The position numbers and the translations under genes are program-made. A stretch of 64,000 nt of DNA from Pasteurella sp049670895 (GTDB lineage: Bacteria > Pseudomonadota > Gammaproteobacteria > Enterobacterales > Pasteurellaceae): the NCBI RefSeq assembly GCF_049670895.1, contig NZ_CP187170.1; one strand, given 5' to 3'. This document shows positions 1-7,875 of the stretch, piece by piece (position 1 is the first letter of the stretch; each line of letters opens with the position of its first letter). The notes beneath the pieces are model-generated. The model searched no databases and had not been told where the DNA came from. It worked only from the letters and a program-made list of their open reading frames with translations.

Positions 1-411
1 CTCTAATTCCCAAAAAATAAAGTGAATGAGCCATCATTTGACAAAACTCAATACTTTCTACCAAATAATTCCCATGTTAAACCACTCTGCTAATCACAAA
101 GCACAGATCACCAAAAGACTTTGTCTATCAACTACTAAGCCAAATTAAATAAAAAAGCGTAGGTAATAATACTTATCTAAAAGTTAGATGTTAATACTAA
201 AGCAATAAACTTAAACAGACAAATATACGTTGTATGTTTTGTGATCCGTCTCAAAGAGTTAAAAAAGTCGAAAAACTGGAATAGCGATAACATAGAGTTG
301 AAGGGACGGTTTCTAAAGTAAAAAGCTGTAGAGATTTAGCCTCCCCCTCCTTTTCTATCAACATTTTTAGGCAATAAAGCACCATTTAGGTGCTTTTGGA
401 TTATGTAACTA
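1..411. other. Intergenic region at left edge, no complete gene
   Basis: AT-rich stretch without a complete gene. On the minus strand, from about position 79 down to the window edge, a reading frame is open but lacks an upstream start; within it ATG codons near position 44 could begin a gene that leaves the window (residues MMAHSLYFLGI), too short to identify. The right end of the stretch holds the hairpin at 376-396 listed separately. Nothing else was recognised. Confidence 0.4.
376..396 (-). terminator. Probable terminator of the fic gene
   Basis: An 8-bp inverted repeat (AAAGCACC and GGTGCTTT, 5-base loop) lies just downstream of the Fic stop codon on the minus strand. The T tract behind it is short, so termination may be weak. 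The inverted repeat is direct observation; the role is inferred. Confidence 0.45.
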
Positions 412-1740
412 CTACACTTTTAAGCGTTCAATTAGATCATTAGGCGAAATGTAACCAATAGTTTGTCCTATTTTTATCTTCCCTAGTAACTTTAAGTTTA
501 GCAGAGTGTTTAAATCTGCTCTTGCGGTATTCTCAGAAACACCATACCCATTGCTGACCTCTTTAGCCGTAAAGATATGTCCTGTTTCTTTTACTGCCTT
601 TTGTAATATTTGTATCTGCCTATGGTTAAGATTCTCTTTTTTAGTATAACTGGAAATGATAGCAGTAAACGCCTTAAACCGACTTTGTTTATCATTGATA
701 TATCTATCTAGGTCATCAATAGCACGCTTAATAATGTCTGCTTGATAATACAAAAAATAAGTCATATCTAAATCATCAGTTTCTGTATAAATATACGCTC
801 TCGCATACGAAGTAGACGCATTTTTAAGCAACCGACTAATTGAAATATATTCAAACAGCCAATAACCACTCTTTAGCATAAACCAATAAAATAAAGCTCT
901 TGCAGTTCTTCCGTTACCATCACCAAAAGGATGAATATAACCAATAAGAAAATGGAGAATAATTGCCTTTACCACAGGGTGAATAAATAATGTGTTCTCA
1001 CCATTATGATTTTGGTTCGCAAAATTACAAAAATCTGTCATTAATTTGATTAAATCTTTGTGGGAAGGTGGTTGGTGAACCTTATTTCCATCATAGTCAG
1101 CAATATAAATTTCATCATCTTGTCTAAACTCGCCTGCAACTGCGTTATTTTCAATCGCATTATGCGTTGCTGTACAATGAAGCTTTAAAATCATTTCTAT
1201 TGAAAGCGGTTCATTTTTTAACTTGGTCGCTTGTTGCATTAAGCGATAGTTATTTAAGATCATCATTTCATCTTTAGTTTTGGGTGCTCTTTCTGTTTCA
1301 AGCATTTCTTTCGCGACTTTTCGTGTTGTTACAGCTCCCTCAAGCTGTGCTGATGTAATCGCCTCTTCCATAATTAATGATTTCAATAAAAAATGATTTT
1401 GCTCGGGCTTACTTAACCCCGTTAAATTATCCGTACCGACACTTCCACCACTATTCTTATCAATGTAATGTAACAATGATTGTAACGAGCTGGGAACGCA
1501 GAAAGAAAATCTACTCTCACCAATATCGATATAAGTCATTAAAGAACGCCTACTCATCTTTGTGAAAAGCCAATGTAACTCAGACTTTTTAGGGTAAACA
1601 CGCTTAAATTTATCCCAGTGCAAATACCGCCCTTTATCATTCGTCACATTGACTTTTGCCAACACCAAGATATCTTCAATACTCGTATCTTTTAGCAATT
1701 CCATTAGTTCGCTTAATGGTTTAGGTTTTGATATTCTCAT
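412..1740 (-). CDS. Fic-family protein adenylyltransferase with C-terminal HTH domain
   Basis: 442 aa. Fic enzymes transfer AMP (rarely other phosphate groups) from a nucleotide to a hydroxyl side chain of a target protein. The complete catalytic motif HPFGDGNGR is at residues 270-278 (catalytic His270, metal-binding Asp274). Upstream, residues 130-135 read SAQLEG, matching the (S/T)xxxE(G/N) inhibitory helix, so this is a class II Fic protein that carries its own inhibition within the N-terminal part. Residues about 370-440 look like a winged helix-turn-helix, an arrangement seen in many stand-alone Fic proteins. The gene stands alone, downstream of the 3' end of tRNA-Sec, a known integration site, which suggests an acquired gene. 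An inverted repeat lies directly upstream of the start. The target is unknown. Family assignment is firm; autoregulation is inference. Confidence 0.92.
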   Translation of the reverse strand: MRISKPKPLSELMELLKDTSIEDILVLAKVNVTNDKGRYLHWDKFKRVYPKKSELHWLFTKMSRRSLMTYIDIGESRFSFCVPSSLQSLLHYIDKNSGGSVGTDNLTGLSKPEQNHFLLKSLIMEEAITSAQLEGAVTTRKVAKEMLETERAPKTKDEMMILNNYRLMQQATKLKNEPLSIEMILKLHCTATHNAIENNAVAGEFRQDDEIYIADYDGNKVHQPPSHKDLIKLMTDFCNFANQNHNGENTLFIHPVVKAIILHFLIGYIHPFGDGNGRTARALFYWFMLKSGYWLFEYISISRLLKNASTSYARAYIYTETDDLDMTYFLYYQADIIKRAIDDLDRYINDKQSRFKAFTAIISSYTKKENLNHRQIQILQKAVKETGHIFTAKEVSNGYGVSENTARADLNTLLNLKLLGKIKIGQTIGYISPNDLIERLKV

Positions 1741-1747
1741 GGCTATT

Positions 1748-1771
1748 AACTCAATTTTTGAAATTTGAGTT
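1748..1771. promoter_or_regulatory. Inverted repeat directly upstream of fic (candidate operator)
   Basis: AACTCAA and TTGAGTT arms (7 bp, perfect) are separated by 10 bases and sit 7 bases upstream of the Fic start codon, where the ribosome binding site should be. It could be an operator for the Fic protein's own HTH domain or an mRNA hairpin that hides the start. No clear Shine-Dalgarno motif is visible. Confidence 0.35.
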
Positions 1772-2060
1772 AGTTAACCACTTTTTAAATTTTTTGTAAA
1801 GACTATAAATATGTCATGTATTCTGTCCATCAGCGTTCTTGATTAACCTATAAAAATAAGCGTTCTATACGAAAATTAGCCTTTGAAAGAAGACTGTTAA
1901 GCCACAACCTTAAGGTGTTTTGATGGTGGAATAATGGGCTTTACTGCTTGGCTTTCCACATAGTCCGATCATTCTTGGCTGTGCGATCTTTTTCCTTTAA
2001 TAAGGTGCTGAATAAATGGCGTATGCTTTGTAATAAAAGCGTTGATGAGATTTGATAGAT
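1772..2060. other. Intergenic region between fic and selC
   Basis: About 290 bases with stop codons in all frames and no recognised gene. It must hold the fic promoter and the 3' trailer of selC. I looked for a second copy of the tRNA-Sec 3' end, which would mark an integrated island, and did not see one here or further left. Confidence 0.4.
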
Positions 2061-2155
2061 TGGCGGAAGATCATGGGAGTTGAACCCACCCGAGATTGCT
2101 GGCAACCTCAACAGGATTTGAAGTCCTGCCGTTTCACCGGAAACGACGATCTTCC
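2061..2155 (-). tRNA. selC: tRNA-Sec (anticodon UCA)
   Basis: 95 nt including an encoded CCA end. The long acceptor stem (GGAAGATC pairing with GATCTTCC), the long variable arm and the UCA anticodon (complement of 2119-2121) identify selenocysteine tRNA. It is charged with serine, converted by SelA and delivered to in-frame UGA codons by SelB. It is divergent from selA and selB immediately to the right, so the three core genes for selenocysteine insertion are together. Confidence 0.97.
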
Positions 2156-2174
2156 GTGGTTGAAAGTGGTGAGC

Positions 2175-2203
2175 ACTTTAACGCAAATAAGCTGGGGATT
2201 CAA
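2175..2203 (-). promoter_or_regulatory. selC promoter
   Basis: On the minus strand TTGAAT (2198-2203) and TAAAGT (2175-2180) are 17 bp apart, and the -10 lies 20 bp before the tRNA 5' end. Spacing and position fit a sigma-70 tRNA promoter. Confidence 0.6.
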
Positions 2204-2379
2204 GTGAGTGAGCAAAACTCTCGCAAAATTCACCGCACTTTGTCGGTTTGCTTGACATTCTGTTTTATCAGGCTTTTTGTTTTATCACAAAGTTCGGTAT
2301 TGCCTGTCTTGTAGGCTGAATTCTGCCAAGAAAACGAGTATGATAAAGGCAATTTTGTGTACACAAAAAAGGAATCTTT

Positions 2380-3762
2380 ATGTCTCTTTATCAACAACTT
2401 CCTGCAATTGATAAATTACTGAAAAGTGTCGAAGGGTCGAGGCTCGTGGCGGAATTTGGGCATACGGCGGTGGTGAATATTTGCCGTCAGCTTATTGAAA
2501 AAGGGCGAGAAAGCATTAAAGAGGAAAAGACTTTACCACATGTTTTCAGCGATGATCAGCACCTATTTGCTGAAATTCGCCACCAGTTGCAACAACAAAA
2601 TCAAGTCAAGATGCAGTCTGTGCATAATCTCACTGGTACCATTTTACACACGAATCTTGGGCGAGCATTATGGTCGGAGGCTGCACAACAAGCGGCATTG
2701 ACTGCGATGGGGCAAAATGTGGCGTTAGAATACGATTTAGAGGCTGGCAAACGCAGCCATCGTGATAATTATATTAGTGAATTATTGTGCCAATTAACGG
2801 GGGCAGAAGCGGCTTGCATCGTCAATAATAATGCTGCGGCGGTGTTGTTAATGCTCGCCACTTTTGCACAAGGGAAAGAGGTGATTCTTTCTCGTGGCGA
2901 GCTGATTGAAATTGGTGGGGCATTTCGCATTCCTGATATTATGCAACAAGCAGGTTGTAAGTTGGTAGAAGTGGGCACCACCAATCGCACCCATTTATCG
3001 GATTATCGCCACGCCATTACCGAAAATACCGCTTTTTTAATGAAAGTTCACAGCAGTAATTATCAGATTTGTGGGTTTACCAAAGCGGTTTCTGAACAAG
3101 AGTTAGTGGCACTGGGGCAAGAGAAGCATTTGCCTGTGATCACCGATTTGGGTAGCGGTGCGTTAGTGGATCTCAGTCAATATGGCTTGCCAAAAGAACC
3201 CACTGTGCAAGAAAAATGGGCAGAGGGTGTGGATTTGATTTCGTTTTCTGGCGATAAACTGTTAGGCGGTCCGCAAGCGGGCATTATTGTGGGGAAAAAA
3301 GTGTTGATTGATCGTCTGCAATCGCACCCACTCAAACGAGCATTGCGTTGTGATAAGGTGATTTTAGCGGGCTTGGAAGCCACTTTACGGCTTTATTTAC
3401 AGCCCGAAAAACTGGCAGAAAAGCTCACTTCCCTTTATTTGATGACGCAACCCGTCGAACAGTTAATGCAACAAGCTGAAAAATTGAAAACGGCATTAAA
3501 TGGGCGTTTAAGTACGGATTATCAGTTACACATTGAACCCAGTCTGGCACAAATTGGCAGTGGCTCTCAACCCCTCGCAACGCTGCCTTCTGTGGCGGTC
3601 ACCATTTCGGCGAAAACCTCAGGAAAACTGACCGCACTTTTAACCCAGTTTAAACGCTTACCTGAGCCCATTATTGGTCGGGTGGAAAAAGACAAAATTT
3701 GGCTGGATTTACGCAGTGTCGCCAGTGTAGATAAATTACTACATGGTTTGGAGGAAAGATGA
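2380..3762 (+). CDS. selA: L-seryl-tRNA(Sec) selenium transferase
   Basis: 460 aa, the usual length. This cytoplasmic PLP enzyme converts seryl-tRNA(Sec) to selenocysteinyl-tRNA(Sec) with selenophosphate. The N-terminal domain is followed by the aminotransferase-fold core; the PLP lysine is Lys293 in SFSGDKLLGG, close to Lys295 of E. coli SelA. The start is preceded by AAAGGAA. It overlaps selB by 4 bases (ATGA), so the two are translationally coupled. A TTGACA hexamer at 2252-2257 could be its -35, but no convincing -10 was found. One uptake signal lies inside the gene at 3631. No selenoprotein gene or selD is visible in the window. Confidence 0.97.
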   Translation: MSLYQQLPAIDKLLKSVEGSRLVAEFGHTAVVNICRQLIEKGRESIKEEKTLPHVFSDDQHLFAEIRHQLQQQNQVKMQSVHNLTGTILHTNLGRALWSEAAQQAALTAMGQNVALEYDLEAGKRSHRDNYISELLCQLTGAEAACIVNNNAAAVLLMLATFAQGKEVILSRGELIEIGGAFRIPDIMQQAGCKLVEVGTTNRTHLSDYRHAITENTAFLMKVHSSNYQICGFTKAVSEQELVALGQEKHLPVITDLGSGALVDLSQYGLPKEPTVQEKWAEGVDLISFSGDKLLGGPQAGIIVGKKVLIDRLQSHPLKRALRCDKVILAGLEATLRLYLQPEKLAEKLTSLYLMTQPVEQLMQQAEKLKTALNGRLSTDYQLHIEPSLAQIGSGSQPLATLPSVAVTISAKTSGKLTALLTQFKRLPEPIIGRVEKDKIWLDLRSVASVDKLLHGLEER

Positions 3763-5633
3763 TTATTGTAACCTCTGGTCATGTCGATCATGGTAAAAGT
3801 GCGTTATTACAGGCATTAACAGGTACCCATACCGCTCATTTACCCGAAGAAAAACAACGTGGCATGACCATTGATTTAGGCTATGCCTATTTGCCTTTAG
3901 AAAAAAATGGAAAAATTGACCGCACATTAGGCTTTATTGATGTGCCAGGGCATGAAAAATTTCTCACCAATATGCTAGCAGGCTTAGGGGGGATTGATTA
4001 CGCCATGTTAATTGTGGCGGCAGATGAAGGCGTGCAAGCCCAAACGGAAGAACATTTAGCCATTTTGCGGTTATTGCAAATGAAGCAAATTATGGTGGTG
4101 ATCACCAAATCGGATCGTGCCAGTTCAGCACAAATCGCTGCACTTTCTCAGCAACTTAGACAGCAGTACCCAATATTAGCCCATTCGCCACAGTTTATTA
4201 CCTCAGCCAAAACAGGGGAAGGCATGGATGCCTTACGTCAATATTTGATTGCCTTACCCACGCTTGCTAAGCCAGATAAACCCTTTCGCTATGCGATCGA
4301 CCGCGTATTTAGCATAAAGGGGGCGGGCACGGTGATCACTGGCACGGCATTTTCGGGTCAGGTTCAACAAGAAGATGTGCTTTACTTATCCACAGGGCAT
4401 AAAGTGCGGATTAAAAATATCCACAGCCAAAACCAACCTGCCACACAAGGATCTGGCGGTGAACGCTTAGCTTTAAATGTTCATACGGACATTGATCGCC
4501 GCCTGATTCGCCGTGGCGACTGGTTATTTGCCGAGCCACCACTGCCTCCCACCGATCGGATTACCGTGCAACTTTGTGCAGAAACGCCCTTGCGTGAGAG
4601 TCAGCCTGTGCATATTTATCATGCCACTGAACGGACAACGGGAACACTCAATTTATTAACGCACAAACATTTAGTTGCCCCACAGCAAGGGTTGGCTGAA
4701 ATTATTTTGGATCAGCCTCTTTTTTTAGCCTATGGCGATAAATGTATTTTACGCAGTGCCGATGCCAAACAGTTAGTGGCAGGGGCGAAGGTGATTGAAA
4801 TTCACTCACCGAAACGACATAAACGCCGTGCTGAACGCTTGGCTTTTCTCACGGCATTACAACACGCCGAAACGCCCGCAAAACGTACCGCACTTTCTCT
4901 GCAAAATCAGGCAATGGATGCCAAAAAAATCGCATGGTTTGAGCAATTAAGCCCCACGGAATTGGATCAAATTCTGCAAGCTAACCAAGCTATTCGCTTT
5001 CAAGACTGGTGTTTTCAGACCACTTATCAACAGCAACAAAGCGATACATTATGTGCAGCCTTGGCACAGTACCATCAACAACATGATGATCAATTAGGCG
5101 TTGCCAAAGCACGCTTACACCGTATGGCAACCTTAACGCAGCCTGAGGCACTGATTTATCATTTTATTGATGTTTTATTAGCACAGGGAACATTACAGCA
5201 AACCCGAGGTTGGCTCCATTTACCTGAACACAACCTCGCCTTTTCTGAGCCAGAAACCCTGTTATGGCAAGCGGTATTGGCGGAATTTGAACAGCAAAAA
5301 GGGCAAGCCTTATGGGTTCGAGATTTAGCAAACCGCTTAGACGAAGATGAAACCTTGATGCGAAACTTCCTTTATAAAGCAGGAAAATTAGGCTATTTGA
5401 CGGCAATCGTAAAAGATCGTTTCTTTTTAACGGAAACGATTTATGCCTATGCAAGGCTCATTAAAACCTTTATTGCTCAACATGGTGGGATGTCGGTGAA
5501 TCAACTGCGAGATGAATTGTCATTCGGGCGTAAATTGGTGGTGCAATTAATGGAATATTATGATCGCAGTGGCTTTTTACGCCGTAAGGGAAATGTCCAT
5601 ATTGTGCGAGATGCTGATCTCTTTGATGATTAA
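3759..5633 (+). CDS. selB: Selenocysteine-specific elongation factor SelB
   Basis: 624 aa, as expected. SelB is a GTPase that binds selenocysteinyl-tRNA and the SECIS hairpin in selenoprotein mRNA. The P-loop GHVDHGKS is at residues 7-14, followed by DVPGHEKF and the TKSD nucleotide-specificity motif. The EF-Tu-like domains occupy roughly the first 350 residues, and the C-terminal third consists of winged-helix repeats that bind RNA. The start codon overlaps the selA stop. An uptake signal is in the coding sequence at 4887 and another begins at the stop codon (5634-5642). Confidence 0.97.
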   Translation: MIIVTSGHVDHGKSALLQALTGTHTAHLPEEKQRGMTIDLGYAYLPLEKNGKIDRTLGFIDVPGHEKFLTNMLAGLGGIDYAMLIVAADEGVQAQTEEHLAILRLLQMKQIMVVITKSDRASSAQIAALSQQLRQQYPILAHSPQFITSAKTGEGMDALRQYLIALPTLAKPDKPFRYAIDRVFSIKGAGTVITGTAFSGQVQQEDVLYLSTGHKVRIKNIHSQNQPATQGSGGERLALNVHTDIDRRLIRRGDWLFAEPPLPPTDRITVQLCAETPLRESQPVHIYHATERTTGTLNLLTHKHLVAPQQGLAEIILDQPLFLAYGDKCILRSADAKQLVAGAKVIEIHSPKRHKRRAERLAFLTALQHAETPAKRTALSLQNQAMDAKKIAWFEQLSPTELDQILQANQAIRFQDWCFQTTYQQQQSDTLCAALAQYHQQHDDQLGVAKARLHRMATLTQPEALIYHFIDVLLAQGTLQQTRGWLHLPEHNLAFSEPETLLWQAVLAEFEQQKGQALWVRDLANRLDEDETLMRNFLYKAGKLGYLTAIVKDRFFLTETIYAYARLIKTFIAQHGGMSVNQLRDELSFGRKLVVQLMEYYDRSGFLRRKGNVHIVRDADLFDD

Positions 5634-5681
5634 AAGTGCGGTCATTTTTCCCCAAGTTTTGTGAGCAAACACAAAAAGAAA

Positions 5682-5699
5682 GGCAACCCATGGGTTGCC
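5682..5699 (-). terminator. pepD terminator
   Basis: Perfect 18-base palindrome GGCAACCCATGGGTTGCC followed, on the minus strand, by TTTCTTTTT. It lies about 20 bases after the pepD stop, between the convergent selB and pepD genes. On the plus strand no T run follows, so it probably serves pepD. Confidence 0.75.
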
Positions 5700-5721
5700 A
5701 TCATTGTATTTTGCCTTCAGA

Positions 5722-7182
5722 CTATTTAGCAGGAATGGCAGCTAATAACCTTGTGAGTAACGCCCAGTAAGTTTGCACGGCAGGAATATGCACTTTTTCA
5801 TCTGGCGAGTGAGCATTGCGGATTGTCGGCCCAATCGACACCATGTCCATATTCGGATAAATTTTCTTTAATAAACCACATTCTAAACCAGCATGAATGA
5901 CTTTGATGGCTGGTTGATACCCTAATATTTCCGCATAAACCTTTTCGGTCAATGCCACAATCGGGGCGTCATGGTGTGGCACCCAGCCGGGATAGTAGCC
6001 ATTCAAGGTTAATTCAGCCCCCACTAATGCCACCATTGATTTTAACAAGCTTCCCACATAATGATTGCCCGTAGGAATGAGGGAGCGAATTAAAATGGTG
6101 CCTTTCACCTCATTTTCTTCTGTCCGCAAAATCCCAATACTTAATGAGCTTTCCACCACATTTTTTAATTCATCACTATGACGAATAACCCCATTAGGGA
6201 GCACATTGAATAAATGGATCACTTTTTGAGTGGAACTTTGTGAAAAAATCGTATCTTCGTGTTCAGCTTCTTGCAAAGTAAAAGAGAGATGAGGCTCTAC
6301 CTTCGCAAATTCTTGCTTTAAGATTTGCTCAAATTCTTGAACCGCCTGTTTCAAACCTTCCAGATCTTCATTAAAGGCTAAGGTTGCAAAGGCTTCACGA
6401 GGAATGGCATTACGTACGGATCCTCCCCGAATATCGCTTAATGCAAATTGAAATTCTGGCTTATCTTGTGTGAGTTTTGCCAAGAAACGGGCAAGTACTT
6501 TAATCGCATTGGCACGCCCAGTGTGAATATCACAACCTGAATGCCCACCAGAAAGCCCTTTTAACACCACTTGATAGCTTTGTTCAAAAGTGTTCATTTT
6601 ACGTTCGATTTCTAAGGAAAGATTGGCATTTTCCCCACCCGCACAACCAATATAAATTTCACCGTTTTCTTCGGTATCTGTATTAATCATGATGTCACTT
6701 TTCAACCAATTCGGGCGTAAGCCAATTGCCCCTTCCATGCCGGCTTCTTCTGTCATGGTTAATAACACTTCAAGAGGTGGATGAGCCAGATCATCACTGT
6801 CTAACACGGCTAATGCCGATGCCATGCCGATACCATTGTCCGCCCCTAAGGTGGTGCCTTTTGCTTTAACCCATTCTCCCTCAATATATGGTTGAATCGG
6901 ATCTTTGGCAAAATCATGCACGGAGCCTTCATTCGCTTGTGGTACCATATCTAAATGGGCTTGTAATGCCACAGGAATGTGTGTTTCCATGCCTGCTGTG
7001 GCTGGCTTACGAATTAACAGGTTACCCACTTCATCACGTTCTGCATAAAAGCCTTTGCCTTTCGCCCAATGGAGAAGAAACTGTGCCAGTTGTTCTTCTT
7101 GGTAAGAAGGGTGAGGAATCGCACAAATTTGACTAAACCATTTCCATAATAACGTGGGTTGTAATGTATTAATTTCTAACAT
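5722..7182 (-). CDS. pepD: Aminoacyl-histidine dipeptidase (peptidase D)
   Basis: 486 aa, close to the E. coli enzyme. A cytosolic M20 metallopeptidase that splits Xaa-His and other dipeptides. Metal and catalytic residues are visible: His76 and Asp78 in QAHLDM, Asp115 in LGADNG, the Glu145-Glu146 pair in MTEEAGMEG, Asp169 in NTDTEE, and a C-terminal AHSPDE. The start has a strong GGAGG site 7-8 bases upstream. It is a single gene with its own terminator, divergent from gpt. Confidence 0.95.
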   Translation of the reverse strand: MLEINTLQPTLLWKWFSQICAIPHPSYQEEQLAQFLLHWAKGKGFYAERDEVGNLLIRKPATAGMETHIPVALQAHLDMVPQANEGSVHDFAKDPIQPYIEGEWVKAKGTTLGADNGIGMASALAVLDSDDLAHPPLEVLLTMTEEAGMEGAIGLRPNWLKSDIMINTDTEENGEIYIGCAGGENANLSLEIERKMNTFEQSYQVVLKGLSGGHSGCDIHTGRANAIKVLARFLAKLTQDKPEFQFALSDIRGGSVRNAIPREAFATLAFNEDLEGLKQAVQEFEQILKQEFAKVEPHLSFTLQEAEHEDTIFSQSSTQKVIHLFNVLPNGVIRHSDELKNVVESSLSIGILRTEENEVKGTILIRSLIPTGNHYVGSLLKSMVALVGAELTLNGYYPGWVPHHDAPIVALTEKVYAEILGYQPAIKVIHAGLECGLLKKIYPNMDMVSIGPTIRNAHSPDEKVHIPAVQTYWALLTRLLAAIPAK

Positions 7183-7342
7183 TGTTGCCTCCTAAAATTA
7201 AGCGAATAACGCATGATATCATCGTTCTTTTCTTAGAAAATAATTGTCAAAATTATAGCGTAAAACGCCATTTCAGGTTATCCTAACGCAATTTTTTAAT
7301 TTATGGGTAAGAATTTACTCTTTCTTTTTAAAAGGTGTATTT

Positions 7343-7804
7343 ATGAGCGAAAAATATGTGGTGACGTGGGATATGTTTCAAATGCACGCACGCAAATTAT
7401 CGGAGCGTTTACTTCCCGCTTCACAATGGAAAGGGATCATTGCAGTAAGCCGTGGTGGCTTATTCCCTGCCGCAGTATTAGCACGTGAGCTAAACATTCG
7501 CCATGTGGAAACTGTCTGTATTGCCAGTTATCACGATCATGTTGAGCAAGGTGAATTAAAAGTATTACATCGTGCCGAAGGCGATGGTGAAGGGTTTATC
7601 GTGGTGGATGATTTAGTCGATACAGGCAATACCGCACGTGCGATCCGTGAAATGTATCCAAAAGCAAAATTCGTGACTGTTTTCGCAAAACCAGCAGGTG
7701 CGGCATTAGTGGATGATTATGTGATTGATATTCCACAAAACACATGGATCGAACAACCTTGGGATTTAGGTTTAACCTTCGTGCCACCTTTGGCAAGAAA
7801 ATAA
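7343..7804 (+). CDS. gpt: Xanthine-guanine phosphoribosyltransferase
   Basis: 153 aa (E. coli Gpt 152). Salvages guanine and xanthine to GMP and XMP using PRPP, at the inner face of the membrane or in the cytoplasm. The PRPP-binding motif FIVVDDLVDTGNT is at residues 85-97 and the SRGG loop at 36-39. AAGGTG precedes the ATG. Monocistronic, with a bidirectional terminator facing proS. Confidence 0.95.
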   Translation: MSEKYVVTWDMFQMHARKLSERLLPASQWKGIIAVSRGGLFPAAVLARELNIRHVETVCIASYHDHVEQGELKVLHRAEGDGEGFIVVDDLVDTGNTARAIREMYPKAKFVTVFAKPAGAALVDDYVIDIPQNTWIEQPWDLGLTFVPPLARK

Positions 7805-7832
7805 TCTGTGCCTGATTTTGATTTTCAAACAT

Positions 7833-7864
7833 AAAAAAATGCGAGTGATTTACTCGCATTTTTT
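7833..7864. terminator. Bidirectional terminator between gpt and proS
   Basis: A 13-bp stem (AAAAAATGCGAGT with its complement, loop GATTT) is flanked by A and T runs on both sides. It lies between two convergent genes, so it can stop transcription from either direction. Confidence 0.85.
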
Positions 7865-7875
7865 GTGATGGATGA

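Noticed and set aside
1..2060. Direct repeat of the selC 3' end that would mark an integrated island
   Set aside because: No second copy of the tRNA end was found in this stretch.
2380..5633. A selenoprotein gene with in-frame UGA next to selAB
   Set aside because: No formate dehydrogenase-like or other selenoprotein frame is present in the window.
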